Shown here: positions 1 through 8,793 of the stretch, piece after piece | How positions within the stretch are numbered: the stretch's first letter is position 1 | Layout: each line of letters opens with the position of its first letter | Source of the DNA: Pseudobutyrivibrio ruminis HUN009 | GTDB lineage: Bacteria > Bacillota > Clostridia > Lachnospirales > Lachnospiraceae | Direction of reading: 5' to 3' | Length of the DNA: 64,000 nucleotides | Assembly (NCBI RefSeq): GCF_000703005.1 | Contig: NZ_JNLH01000001.1 | Location: 1,543,001-1,607,000, forward strand | Translations under genes and position numbers: made by a program | Notes under the pieces: generated by a model | What the model was told of the DNA's origin: nothing | Seen by the model: only the letters and a program-made list of their open reading frames with translations | Databases searched by the model: none

Positions 1-1
1 G

Positions 2-3000
2 GGCGTTATGAAGCTTGTGGCCAATAGATTTTCAAACATTACCTCTAAGGTGGGGTTAAGTGAAGAGGTTGTAAACACAACATGTGTGTATAATAATTCA
101 CTGTATATTGGCACAAATGCTGGACTTAGAATTATAGATAATTTTTCTACAGTTATAGAAAATGATTTAACGGAGTATCTGGGAAATGCAAAGATCAGGT
201 GCATAATCAAAGACAGTAGTAATAATCTTTGGATTGCTACCTTTGAAAATGAGTATGGTTTAGTTTGCTACAAATCAGACGGAAGCATTGAATCCTTTAC
301 TATGAATGATGGAATGCCAAGTAATGAGATTAGATGTGTAGAAGAAGCGAAGGATGGAAGCATAATTGCTGGAACAAATGGCGGTTTAGCTATTATCAAA
401 GACCATAGTGTTGTATCTACAATAGATAAGTCGTCGGGTATAAAAAACACGGTTTTTCTCGATGTTGAAGCGGGGCAAGATGGTGAGATATATGCAGCAA
501 CAGATGGTGATGGAATATATGTAATTAAGGATAATGAAATAGCAAAGCTTGACGAGGATGATGGACTTACAAGCGATGTTATAAACAAAATCAAATGGGA
601 TGACAGCAGAAATGTTTATTGGATAATTACATCAAATTCCATTGAATATATGAAGGAAGGGAATATAAAAGAGGTATCAACCTTTCCATATAACAATAAT
701 GACAATATTTTCTATGATAAAAATGGAGGTCTATGGATACTTGCATCAAATGGCGTTTACTGGGTTGATGCATCTGAAATGCTAAGTGATGATGTACAAA
801 AGTATAAACTATTTACTATTTCAAATGGACTTACCAGTATACCTATTGTTCCGGAATATAGTGATATAGATGAGGATGGTAACCTATATATTGCTGGAAT
901 GAATGGTGTTTGTGTTGTTAATATCAATAACTATTACCAGGGAAAATTGTGGATAAAAACTGGAATAACAGATATTTACTGCGATGATCAGTATATTTCA
1001 CCTGATTTATATGGTACATATACTGTTCCAGCAGTTATGGGAAGAATACAAATAAGACCGGCAGTACTTGATTATTCCATGGTAAATCCGTTGGTAAGAG
1101 TTTATTTGGAAGGCAATCCAGACAAAGGCTTTATTGGATACAAAGACGAATTAACAACGCTGGAATACACAGGGCTTCGATACGGAAATTATAAGCTTCA
1201 TATTCAGCTATTAGATGAGGCGTCAGGAGAAATAATACAGGATAATACTTATGCAATTATTAAAGAACCGGTTTTCTTTGAGAGAACAGCTGTAAGGGTG
1301 CTATTGGTCGTTTTGCTTGCAGTAGTTGTTGGCGTCGCAGTTTGGCGCGTTATGACGTGGACGGTTATTCGGCGACAATATATGGAAATTGCAGCAGCAA
1401 AGGATGAGGCGGAACGAGCTAATTCTGCAAAATCCAGATTCCTTGCAAATATGTCTCATGAAATAAGGACACCTATAAATACAATTATGGGTATGGATGA
1501 AATAATTCTCAGGGAAAACCCAGAAGGAGTTCCTAGAGAGTATTTAATGTCCGTTATTAATAGTGCGATGGATATTCGTACAGCATCGGAATCATTGCTT
1601 AGCTTGATTAATGAGATTCTTGATATATCTAAAATAGAATCAGGAAAAATGCATTTGGTGGAACAGGAATATGAACCAGTAGAACAACTACGTGCCATAA
1701 TCACTATGATTCGAGTTCGTGCAGAACAAAAGGAGTTATCATTTGATGTAGAAGTGGATGAAAATATTCCTAGTATTTTGTATGGTGATTTTGGAAAGAT
1801 TAAGCAGATAACACTTAATCTGTTGACAAATGCTGTTAAATATACAGAAAAAGGTGGATTTACACTTAAAGTAGCAGTGACAGATGATGCAGAAGAATAT
1901 TGTGATTTACGCATTTCTGTTAAAGATACTGGAATTGGCGTAAAGGAAGAAGATTTGGATAAACTGTTTACAGCTTATGAAAGACTTGATGAAAAGCGAA
2001 ACAGTGGAATTCAAGGCACAGGACTTGGATTGGATATTTCACGTAGATTCAGCGAATTAATGGGAGGAAATCTTTGGTGCGAAAGCGTTTATGGCGAGGG
2101 CTCTGAATTCATTTTTACCTTCCGACAAAAGGTAATTGATAATACTCCTATAGGTGAATTTAAGGAGCGAGAGGAAACTACTCCTCCAGGTTTTTATGCA
2201 CCTCAGTTTATTGCACCAGAAGGCGAATTATTAGTTGTTGATGATAGTCCAATGAACTTAAATGTATTCAAGGGACTGCTTCGACCAACACAAATAAAAA
2301 TCACAACTGCTTCGAGTGGATTGGAGTGTTTGGAACTGTTGGAGAAAAAGCAGTTTGATATTGTTCTTTTGGATCATATGATGCCAGAAATGGATGGTAT
2401 TGAAACAAATGCCATTATCAAGGAAAAATATCCAGATTTACCGGTGTACGCATTGACTGCAAACAATATGTCGGATGCAGATGAGTTTTATAAGTCTCAT
2501 GGTTTTCTTGGATATTTATCTAAACCTATTGATTCCTTTGCGATGGAAGCTACATTGATGAAGCATCTTGGAGATAAAATAATTCAAAAGCCAGCAGAGG
2601 AATTAGAAAAGAACGAGCCTACCGATTTACCTGATGATATGCTTTGGATTAGACAGGTGGATGGTTTGGATGTTGATGAGGGTATAAAAAATTCTGGCGG
2701 TGTAACGGTATATGTTATTTCAATCAAAGATTACTATGACACAATTGATTTAAATGCTGATGCTATCGAGGAAGCATATAATGCCGGAGATATCAAGCTG
2801 TACACAGTAAAGGTACATGCTCTTAAGACTTCAGCAAGAATTGTTGGAGCTATGGAGTTATCTGCATTGGCTGAACAGCTGGAGGATGCAGGAAAGAAAA
2901 ATGATTTAGACTTCATTAATGAAAACACTGAAAAGCTGTTGGCTGATTACAGAAGGTACAAAACTTTGCTTTCCAAATTAGAAGCCAGCCAGGAATCCCA

Positions 3001-3217
3001 AGGTGAAGAGGATAAAACTCCAATTAATCCTGAGGAGCTGAAGGAAGCCTACGAAGCTTTAAAAGAATTGGTCCAGCAGATGGATTATGATGGGGCTGAA
3101 ATGGTGCTTTCTGAAGTGCAGCAGTATAAACTTCCTGATAAGGATGACAAGAAGATTAAAGAACTAAGAAAAGCCCTAAAGAGATTTGACTGGGATGATA
3201 TGGAAAACCTGCTATAA
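2..3217 (+). CDS. hybrid sensor histidine kinase (propeller-TM-HK-REC-Hpt), 5' partial
   Basis: Membrane sensor carrying a full His-Asp-His phosphorelay in one chain. The frame is open to the window edge and no signal peptide is visible, so the true start lies upstream; the first ATG is at 8. Numbering from that ATG: two-component-regulator propeller repeats about 1-330, a Y_Y_Y-like beta domain about 350-420, one membrane helix about 430-450, HisKA with SHEIRTP (His484), HATPase with DTGIG near 640 and a GTGLGL box, receiver with [11 protein letters not shown] near 788 and SKP near 837, and an Hpt domain with HALKTSA (His937). A helical extension of about 60 residues follows the Hpt. A similar tail closes the separate Hpt protein at 45205-45825. 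Propeller hybrid kinases of this type usually sense sugars or polysaccharide fragments; the ligand here is unknown. Confidence 0.9.
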   Translation, partial: GVMKLVANRFSNITSKVGLSEEVVNTTCVYNNSLYIGTNAGLRIIDNFSTVIENDLTEYLGNAKIRCIIKDSSNNLWIATFENEYGLVCYKSDGSIESFTMNDGMPSNEIRCVEEAKDGSIIAGTNGGLAIIKDHSVVSTIDKSSGIKNTVFLDVEAGQDGEIYAATDGDGIYVIKDNEIAKLDEDDGLTSDVINKIKWDDSRNVYWIITSNSIEYMKEGNIKEVSTFPYNNNDNIFYDKNGGLWILASNGVYWVDASEMLSDDVQKYKLFTISNGLTSIPIVPEYSDIDEDGNLYIAGMNGVCVVNINNYYQGKLWIKTGITDIYCDDQYISPDLYGTYTVPAVMGRIQIRPAVLDYSMVNPLVRVYLEGNPDKGFIGYKDELTTLEYTGLRYGNYKLHIQLLDEASGEIIQDNTYAIIKEPVFFERTAVRVLLVVLLAVVVGVAVWRVMTWTVIRRQYMEIAAAKDEAERANSAKSRFLANMSHEIRTPINTIMGMDEIILRENPEGVPREYLMSVINSAMDIRTASESLLSLINEILDISKIESGKMHLVEQEYEPVEQLRAIITMIRVRAEQKELSFDVEVDENIPSILYGDFGKIKQITLNLLTNAVKYTEKGGFTLKVAVTDDAEEYCDLRISVKDTGIGVKEEDLDKLFTAYERLDEKRNSGIQGTGLGLDISRRFSELMGGNLWCESVYGEGSEFIFTFRQKVIDNTPIGEFKEREETTPPGFYAPQFIAPEGELLVVDDSPMNLNVFKGLLRPTQIKITTASSGLECLELLEKKQFDIVLLDHMMPEMDGIETNAIIKEKYPDLPVYALTANNMSDADEFYKSHGFLGYLSKPIDSFAMEATLMKHLGDKIIQKPAEELEKNEPTDLPDDMLWIRQVDGLDVDEGIKNSGGVTVYVISIKDYYDTIDLNADAIEEAYNAGDIKLYTVKVHALKTSARIVGAMELSALAEQLEDAGKKNDLDFINENTEKLLADYRRYKTLLSKLEASQESQGEEDKTPINPEELKEAYEALKELVQQMDYDGAEMVLSEVQQYKLPDKDDKKIKELRKALKRFDWDDMENLL

Positions 3218-3232
3218 GGAACAAACAACAGC

Positions 3233-3279
3233 GACTGCCCTCCAAAAGTGTGTAATAAACATACTTTTGGAGGGCAGTC
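3233..3279. repeat. perfect 17-bp-arm palindrome between convergent genes
   Basis: Arms GACTGCCCTCCAAAAGT and ACTTTTGGAGGGCAGTC around a 13-base loop. It lies between the kinase stop and the convergent HTH-nuclease gene. No T-run follows on either side, so a classical Rho-independent terminator is not certain. It could act as a bidirectional processing or stop hairpin. Confidence 0.6.
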
Positions 3280-3313
3280 ATAATGTAATAAATGAGCTAA
3301 CAAGCTATATATC

Positions 3314-5176
3314 TTATTCCATTCTTATCTTTACATTCTTTCCAGAGAAAGCAATTCCGAATTTAATGATATTCTTTACACCTATATCATGGAGTTCGGT
3401 GTCGTAATCCTTTTCATTTATTTGATTAAGAGCTTCTGAGGTTAAAGCAGTGAGTTCCTTATCGTTCAGATTCTTATCCCATTTTAATTCCATGATTATC
3501 CCTGGATATTTATTTTCTCTTGGGAACATGCTGATATCATATCGACCTTCGCCAGATTCTCTATTAGACCTGATACGGTACTGGTTATCCATTAAAGCAA
3601 TAAGTCCTAGAACAAGGCCATGATAAAAACCTTCTGCACCGGCATCGTAGAAGCTGATACTGTTTTTTAAGTATTCCTCTATTCCTTCTTGTAACTTTTT
3701 TGTATCTTGGGCAAATAGGCTCTCCGCAATTTTATTTGCAGTAGCTCTTCTCATTGCGCCAATTTGCATAAGGTGAGAGAGTATCTCACTTTTATATACC
3801 GCTGCTATTTCACGGTTGGGAATAGAAACCTGACACAGCCATGCGCCATCATCTTGAAGCTCTTTTTGGGGTATTTTCAGGTAACCAGCGACCAAAAGTA
3901 GACTATAAATATTTGCAGGATCATCGGCCAATGATCTGTATACTACGTTCTGATCGATTCTGGCTATAACACTTTCTCCTTGAAGAAGAGAATATAGTTT
4001 CTCAGTGATATCGTTTGTTGCTACTTTCAGTACATCTTCAAGGACTTCATTTTTCCCAGTGTTTACCCAATATGCCTGAGGCAAGCAACCTTTGGAGAGA
4101 TAATTAATCACTGACCATGGGTTATAAATTTCCTTATTTCCAAAGATATACCCATCGTACCAGCTTTGAATCTCGTCTTTCTTGTCGGATGCTCCATAAT
4201 AAGCGAGCATTTGGCTTACCTCGGATTCGGTAAAGCCAAAGAATTCATCGTACTCATTGTCCATGACGGAATTAACCGTAAGGTTATTCAAACCGCTGAA
4301 AATGCTCTCCTGAGCTATTCTTAATATACCAGTCAAAAAGCCATAGGATAGATTACTGTTGTCTTTGAATGCACCGGAGAAGAAGTTCCTCATGAATCCG
4401 ATAATTTCATCATAAAATTCTTTCGAATATCCCTCCTGAATTGGAGTATCGTACTCGTCAATAATGATAATAGGGGCTTTTCCGTAATGAGCTGCAAGCA
4501 TTTTAGAAAGCTTTTGAAGCGAGTCTGCAAGTTCTACTTCATCAGCCTTTCCACTTAATACTTTCTTAAAATAGTCTTTCTCATAGCTTTCTAGTTTATC
4601 GCTGTTTATTAGCTCTGAATGGCGACCAAATTCTTCCTGTAGCAATCCTGAAATCTTTGTAAAAGTTGCTTCCCAGGAATCGTATTTAACATCCTTAAAT
4701 GTCAGAAAAATCACAGGATATTTTCCCTGATGTTTTCTGTACTCATTTCCACACTGCCAAATAGCTTTATCTGTAAAATATCTACGTGTATCATCATCTG
4801 ATATTTCAAAGAAAACACGAAGCATATCCATATTTAGAGTCTTTCCGAAACGTCTTGGTCTTGTAAACAAAGATACAAAAGATTTGCGGTCTAGAAACTC
4901 CTTAATTAGAAGGGTCTTGTCCACATAATAATATTCTGACTGCGCACGAATATAATCTGATATTCCAACGGGAAGGGGCTTTTTCTCTGTATCTGTTCCT
5001 GACTTGATATATTCACCTGTAACTATGCGTTTGTCCGCAGGTCGCTTAGCTTCATCGGGGATTTGCCATTGTTTCCCAACTTTAACAGCACCAGGAATCG
5101 AACCCTCTTTGCAGAATGCCGCAACTCTTCGTTCTGATATTCCCCATAGCTCAGACATTTCTTTGCAGGATTTCAT
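3314..5176 (-). CDS. HTH - AAA-ATPase-like - PD-(D/E)XK nuclease protein
   Basis: 620 residues. The N terminus (1-50) resembles a MerR/excisionase-type helix-turn-helix (KSCKEMSELWGISERRV). Next comes an AAA-ATPase-like region (PF09820 type) with a degenerate P-loop RPRRFGKT near 107-114 and a Walker B strand PIIIIDEYDTPI near 235. The C terminus has a PD-(D/E)XK nuclease signature (RYDIS, then IIMELKW), as in the DUF1703 domain usually paired with PF09820. This family is often multicopy in gut Bacteroidetes and Clostridia and its role is unknown; transposon, defence or regulatory roles have been proposed. The fused DNA-binding head and the palindrome over its own promoter suggest autoregulation. 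The start at 5176 follows AAAGGAGGAAGG on the minus strand. Confidence 0.88.
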   Translation of the reverse strand: MKSCKEMSELWGISERRVAAFCKEGSIPGAVKVGKQWQIPDEAKRPADKRIVTGEYIKSGTDTEKKPLPVGISDYIRAQSEYYYVDKTLLIKEFLDRKSFVSLFTRPRRFGKTLNMDMLRVFFEISDDDTRRYFTDKAIWQCGNEYRKHQGKYPVIFLTFKDVKYDSWEATFTKISGLLQEEFGRHSELINSDKLESYEKDYFKKVLSGKADEVELADSLQKLSKMLAAHYGKAPIIIIDEYDTPIQEGYSKEFYDEIIGFMRNFFSGAFKDNSNLSYGFLTGILRIAQESIFSGLNNLTVNSVMDNEYDEFFGFTESEVSQMLAYYGASDKKDEIQSWYDGYIFGNKEIYNPWSVINYLSKGCLPQAYWVNTGKNEVLEDVLKVATNDITEKLYSLLQGESVIARIDQNVVYRSLADDPANIYSLLLVAGYLKIPQKELQDDGAWLCQVSIPNREIAAVYKSEILSHLMQIGAMRRATANKIAESLFAQDTKKLQEGIEEYLKNSISFYDAGAEGFYHGLVLGLIALMDNQYRIRSNRESGEGRYDISMFPRENKYPGIIMELKWDKNLNDKELTALTSEALNQINEKDYDTELHDIGVKNIIKFGIAFSGKNVKIRME

Positions 5177-5211
5177 ATGAACCTTCCTCCTTTACATCTT
5201 TCATTACTTAC

Positions 5212-5240
5212 AGTATAAACATCATTCGGAAGGATGTCAA
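5212..5240 (-). promoter_or_regulatory. promoter of the HTH-AAA-nuclease gene
   Basis: On the minus strand the -35 TTGACA (5235-5240) and -10 TATACT (5212-5217) are separated by 17 bp, about 36 bp before the ATG. The left arm of the palindrome at 5223-5264 fills the spacer. Confidence 0.7.
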
Positions 5241-5278
5241 TTCAAATTGGCATCCTTCCGAATGTTCTTCCGAAATGT
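5223..5278. promoter_or_regulatory. operator-like palindrome, three CTTCCGAA boxes
   Basis: CATTCGGAAGGATG (5223-5236) is perfectly inverted as CATCCTTCCGAATG (5251-5264) with a 14-base spacer. A third, partial box CTTCCGAAATG follows at 5268-5278. Centre-to-centre spacing of the main arms is 28 bp. Overlap with the -35/-10 region of the divergent HTH gene suggests autorepression. The remainder of 5177-5508 holds only the promoter of the next gene. Confidence 0.6.
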
Positions 5279-5441
5279 ATCATGCAAAGGAATTCCGGCA
5301 GCTTTGCGAAGGTAATAAGGTAGAGTTGTTTGTTACTGTTTGGCTTGCTGTTATAGATTTGACGACCTTACTATGCTTGGATTTGAGTTTGTAAAAAATG
5401 CATAGTGTCTATTAATAGAAAAGGGACTGAGCAGTTATCAT

Positions 5442-5470
5442 TTGTGCAAAGGCCCAAATAGGTTTATAAT
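5442..5470 (+). promoter_or_regulatory. promoter of the GPH symporter gene
   Basis: TTGTGC (5442-5447), 17 bp, TATAAT (5465-5470). A GGGGG ribosome site at 5493-5497 precedes the ATG at 5509. Confidence 0.6.
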
Positions 5471-5508
5471 TTCTGTTGGGTATAAATTTAAAGGGGGATA
5501 ATTGAATA

Positions 5509-6876
5509 ATGAAACAACTCAAACCTATTACTAACAAACTCTTATGGATTTTCGCATTAGGGCAGTTTGGATGGAGTCTTCTGTCTGGTGTTGTATCTAA
5601 CTGGATGGTTTACTACTACACAGGTACACCAAGTGCACAGAATCCTAACACAGGTCTTTTTGCATCTGGAATCACTCAAAATCCAATTCTTTTCAAATTA
5701 ACATTGTTTGGTCTTGTGCTTGCCTGCGGTCGAATTTTCGATGCAATCACAGATCCACTTATTGCTGGATGGTCAGATGGTGCTGACTACAAGGGAGGCA
5801 GACGTATTCCATTTATGAGAGCAATGGCAGTCCCATTTGCTCTATGTACTATTGGTCTTTTTGTGCTTCCACAAACAAGCAACGTAGTTGTAAATGACAT
5901 AGTGCTTTTTGTCCTTTTGATGGTGTTCTATCTTTTCATGACAATGTTCTGTACACCTTACAACGCTCTTATTGCAGAGCTAGGTGACACACAGCAGCAT
6001 CGTATAAACGTATCAACATACATTTCATTTACATTTATTGTAGGTCAGTCTATTTCATTTTTGCTTCCAAACGTAGCAGGTGCCTTGGAAGGAAGCTTTG
6101 GACAGGCTGGCTCAATCAGAATGTCGGTTGCAATTATGGCAGCTATAGCTTGTATTGCAATGCTCATTCCAGCATTTTACATTAACGAGCGTGATTACAT
6201 CGAAAGCAAACCAAGTGAGACAAAGCCATTTTCATCACTTGTAAAGACATTTTCGAATGTTCAGTTTAGACACTTTGTATATAGTGATGTTATTTATTTC
6301 TTTGCTCTTACATTGTTCCAGACAGGTCTTGCATTCTACGAGACACAGCTTATGGAAATTGAAGATACATGGACATTTGTCCTTACTGCAACAATGACAT
6401 TCATCAGCGTTTGCCTCTATCCAGCAGTAAACATCTTAGCTAAGAAAATTGGTAAGAAGCAGCTTATTATTGTGGGATTTTTTGCATACGCATGTGTATT
6501 CCTTGTAACAACATTCTGTGGCAAGGGATTACAGTGGGGCTTCATTATTGCTGTTGCAGCATCTATCCCAATGGCAATCCTTGGAATTCTTCCACAGGCT
6601 TGTGTTGCTGATGTAGCAGAGCTTACACGTCTTGAAACTGGTGAAGACAGAAGTGGTATGTTCTTTGCAGCCCGTACTTTTGCATTCAAAATGGGGCAGG
6701 CAATTGCGATGGTAGTATTTACTTCTGTTACAGTTGCACAGACAAAGGCTAGCTATCGTATGACAGCGGGAATTGCATTTGTTACTTGCTTCATTGGTGC
6801 TTGCATCTTCTTCACATTCAATGAAAAACAAATCCTTGCGCGTATCAAAGAACTGAAGGGCAGCGAGGAAATCTAG
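5509..6876 (+). CDS. MFS transporter, GPH (glycoside-pentoside-hexuronide):cation symporter family
   Basis: 455 residues with about 12 hydrophobic segments. The motif RIFDAITDPLIAGWSD at 74-89 matches the MelB cation-site signature, with Asp77 and Asp81 at the conserved positions, and DYKGGRRIPFMR follows in the first cytoplasmic loop. Such proteins import sugars with Na+ or H+. No glycosidase, sugar kinase or regulator is adjacent, so the substrate cannot be assigned. It has its own promoter and stands alone. Assignment to family is firm; substrate is unknown. Confidence 0.9.
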   Translation: MKQLKPITNKLLWIFALGQFGWSLLSGVVSNWMVYYYTGTPSAQNPNTGLFASGITQNPILFKLTLFGLVLACGRIFDAITDPLIAGWSDGADYKGGRRIPFMRAMAVPFALCTIGLFVLPQTSNVVVNDIVLFVLLMVFYLFMTMFCTPYNALIAELGDTQQHRINVSTYISFTFIVGQSISFLLPNVAGALEGSFGQAGSIRMSVAIMAAIACIAMLIPAFYINERDYIESKPSETKPFSSLVKTFSNVQFRHFVYSDVIYFFALTLFQTGLAFYETQLMEIEDTWTFVLTATMTFISVCLYPAVNILAKKIGKKQLIIVGFFAYACVFLVTTFCGKGLQWGFIIAVAASIPMAILGILPQACVADVAELTRLETGEDRSGMFFAARTFAFKMGQAIAMVVFTSVTVAQTKASYRMTAGIAFVTCFIGACIFFTFNEKQILARIKELKGSEEI

Positions 6877-6960
6877 AATAATGAAATGATTGTGAAAAAC
6901 AATTTTTTCCCAGGGAAATATGCCATAATATATTAAAGAAAAACAAGATTTAATATATTT

Positions 6961-7068
6961 ATGGGGATGGGGAGTATGAGTAATTTAGCTTTACGCATGA
7001 TAACAGGATGTGTTATCGCATTTACGTTGGCGGTGTGTTTAATACCGCTAGAAATCTTTGCAAAGTAA
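6961..7068 (+). CDS. candidate small hydrophobic peptide (30-35 residues)
   Basis: A short frame starts at ATG 6961 or, more likely, at the in-frame ATG 6976 and ends at TAA 7066-7068. It encodes a single hydrophobic helix (MITGCVIAFTLAVCLIPLEI). A purine-rich GGGGATGGGGAG lies immediately upstream, an AT-rich inverted repeat lies at 6926-6960, and a clear terminator follows at 7085, so it looks like a stand-alone transcription unit. TGCCATAAT at 6922-6930 may be an extended -10. No homologue is recognised. It could be a small membrane peptide or a non-coding transcript. Confidence 0.4.
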   Translation: MGMGSMSNLALRMITGCVIAFTLAVCLIPLEIFAK

Positions 7069-7084
7069 ATAGTATTATGTAGAA

Positions 7085-7123
7085 TAAATATGAGGGAAGT
7101 TTTGCTCCCTCATATTTATTTTT
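7085..7123 (+). terminator. Rho-independent terminator
   Basis: AAATATGAGGGA and TCCCTCATATTT form a stem closed by a short loop, followed by ATTTTT. It ends the small-peptide unit before the S66 peptidase gene. Confidence 0.75.
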
Positions 7124-7151
7124 GCAGTAATATCAGATTGGAGAGAATGAA

Positions 7152-8192
7152 ATGAGATATCCTGAGTTTCTAAAAAAGAATGGCACAATCGGACTTGTTG
7201 CACCATCCTTTGGATGTACATTTGAACCATATAAAAGCTGTATGGATGCAGCCATAGATAGATTTAAAGGAATGGGCTATTCCATAGTAGAAGGCCCAAA
7301 TTGTAGAAAGGATGACGGAATCGGAATCAGCTCTACACCTTCAAATTGTGGCAAAGAATTGACGGAGTTTTATTGCTCAGCTGACAACGATATGCTTATT
7401 AGCTGTGGCGGTGGAGAGTTGATGTGTGAGACTTTGGATTATGTTGATTTCGATGCAGTTAAAAATGCTGCTCCAAAGTGGTACATGGGATATTCAGACA
7501 ATACTAATTTCACTTTCCTACTTAATACTATTTGCGACGTGGCTTCTATCTATGGGCCAAGCATAGGTGCTTTTGGAGCAGAGTATCTTCATCAGGCTTT
7601 GCTTGATTCAATCAAAGCATTCACTGGCGAACTTGATAAAGTGTCTGGATACGACATGTTTGAACTTGATTCTTTGAAGGACGAGGAACATCCACTTGTT
7701 TCATATAATCTTACAGAGAAAAAGGAGTTAAAGCTTTTCAGTGGTGAGGCAGCAGTGAATCGTTTGCCACAGTTTGCAGGCAGGATTACAGGGGGATGCC
7801 TTGATTGTCTTGCAAATCTTGTTGGCACAAAATACGACAAGGTGGCCGAGTTTAACAAGCGCAACAGCGATGCTGGCGTGATTTGGTTTTTAGAGGCCTG
7901 CGATTTGAATGTTATGTCTATTCGCAGAGCACTGTGGAATCTTGATAGAGCAGGATGGTTTGAGAATGCCAAGGGCTTTATAATTGGTCGTCCACTTGCT
8001 GCATGGAAAGAGGAGATGATGGGGCTTGATCAGTACAATGCTGTTACAGGAATCCTTGGCAAATACAATGTGCCTATAGTTATGGATGCAGATGTGGGAC
8101 ATATTGCTCCAGCAATGCCAATCATATCAGGTGCTATGGCTACAGTTGGCACAGACCTGGGAAATATAACAATCGAATATAATTTAAAATAG
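7152..8192 (+). CDS. S66 family peptidase (LD-carboxypeptidase / MccF-like)
   Basis: 346 residues, the usual size for family S66. The family cleaves L,D bonds in murein peptides or, in MccF, detoxifies peptide-nucleotide antibiotics. Visible signatures: GTIGLVAPS at 11-19, the nucleophile serine in GYSDNT near 113, the catalytic Glu in WFLEA near 246, and the His in DVGHIAP near 315, giving the Ser-Glu-His triad. No signal peptide is present, so it is cytoplasmic and suits muropeptide recycling or self-immunity. It is monocistronic between two terminators. MccF-type immunity cannot be separated from LdcA recycling by sequence alone. Confidence 0.9.
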   Translation: MRYPEFLKKNGTIGLVAPSFGCTFEPYKSCMDAAIDRFKGMGYSIVEGPNCRKDDGIGISSTPSNCGKELTEFYCSADNDMLISCGGGELMCETLDYVDFDAVKNAAPKWYMGYSDNTNFTFLLNTICDVASIYGPSIGAFGAEYLHQALLDSIKAFTGELDKVSGYDMFELDSLKDEEHPLVSYNLTEKKELKLFSGEAAVNRLPQFAGRITGGCLDCLANLVGTKYDKVAEFNKRNSDAGVIWFLEACDLNVMSIRRALWNLDRAGWFENAKGFIIGRPLAAWKEEMMGLDQYNAVTGILGKYNVPIVMDADVGHIAPAMPIISGAMATVGTDLGNITIEYNLK

Positions 8193-8199
8193 TTCTTAA

Positions 8200-8240
8200 A
8201 AAGAATAATGCTGACCAGGATTCTGGCCAGCATTATTTTT
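8200..8240. terminator. bidirectional terminator
   Basis: AATAATGCTGACCAGG pairs imperfectly with TGGCCAGCATTATT, with A-runs before and T-runs after. It serves the S66 gene and the convergent flavin reductase gene. Confidence 0.75.
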
Positions 8241-8763
8241 ATCTTGCGCGAATATCTAATATTTCACCAATATACATGGTATGGAAGTCATCGAGATGAC
8301 GTTCGGTATAGTTGGTATTTAGGATGTTTTCATCCAGTATTGTGTTTTCGGTCATTGGCACAGCAGCAATCTTTCGACACAGAATAATAAAGTTTGCATC
8401 ATCAATGTAAGGAACATTCATTGCGTGTTCAACATCTACGTGGCATAGGCGAAGCTTATCCTCATTACGGCCGCTAAGCTGATCAAGTACCTTCATTAGT
8501 TGTACGTTGTTTTTGTCGTTCATATCGAAGAAACATGCTGAAAAATACTCAGATTTATCAAGTAATTCTTTTGTGTACCTTGTGTTGCGAAGAAATGCGT
8601 AGACTACATGTTTTCCCCAGATATGACCTACGCCTCCGTTGTGTGACGAGGTGGCATTGGCTTTTCCGTCTGCCTCTGCAACGATTGCAATACCATCGTC
8701 GGCAAGCTTTTGAATTGGATTCCATTCCAACATATTAATTGGATAAGGTTGAAAAGTATGCAT
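8239..8763 (-). CDS. flavin reductase-like protein (FMN-binding split barrel)
   Basis: 174 residues with the order of a flavin-reductase-like split barrel: a product-like strand (IAIVAEADGKANATSSHNGG) near 25-44, a strand with RNTRYTKELLDKSEYFSACFF near 59-79, and a conserved C-terminal MYIGEILDIRAR. Such proteins bind FMN and reduce flavin with NAD(P)H or act as electron carriers. A strong AAGGAG site precedes the ATG at 8763. It is next to the EAL gene on the same strand, separated by 30 bp, so they may share a transcript. The physiological partner is unknown. Confidence 0.75.
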   Translation of the reverse strand: MHTFQPYPINMLEWNPIQKLADDGIAIVAEADGKANATSSHNGGVGHIWGKHVVYAFLRNTRYTKELLDKSEYFSACFFDMNDKNNVQLMKVLDQLSGRNEDKLRLCHVDVEHAMNVPYIDDANFIILCRKIAAVPMTENTILDENILNTNYTERHLDDFHTMYIGEILDIRAR

Positions 8764-8793
8764 ATGATTCTCCTTCTCTATAATATTTGATGG

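Noticed and set aside
5116..5394. 92-codon frame over the HTH gene start and the operator
   Set aside because: It overlaps the start of a well-supported gene on the other strand and the promoter palindrome; no ribosome site.
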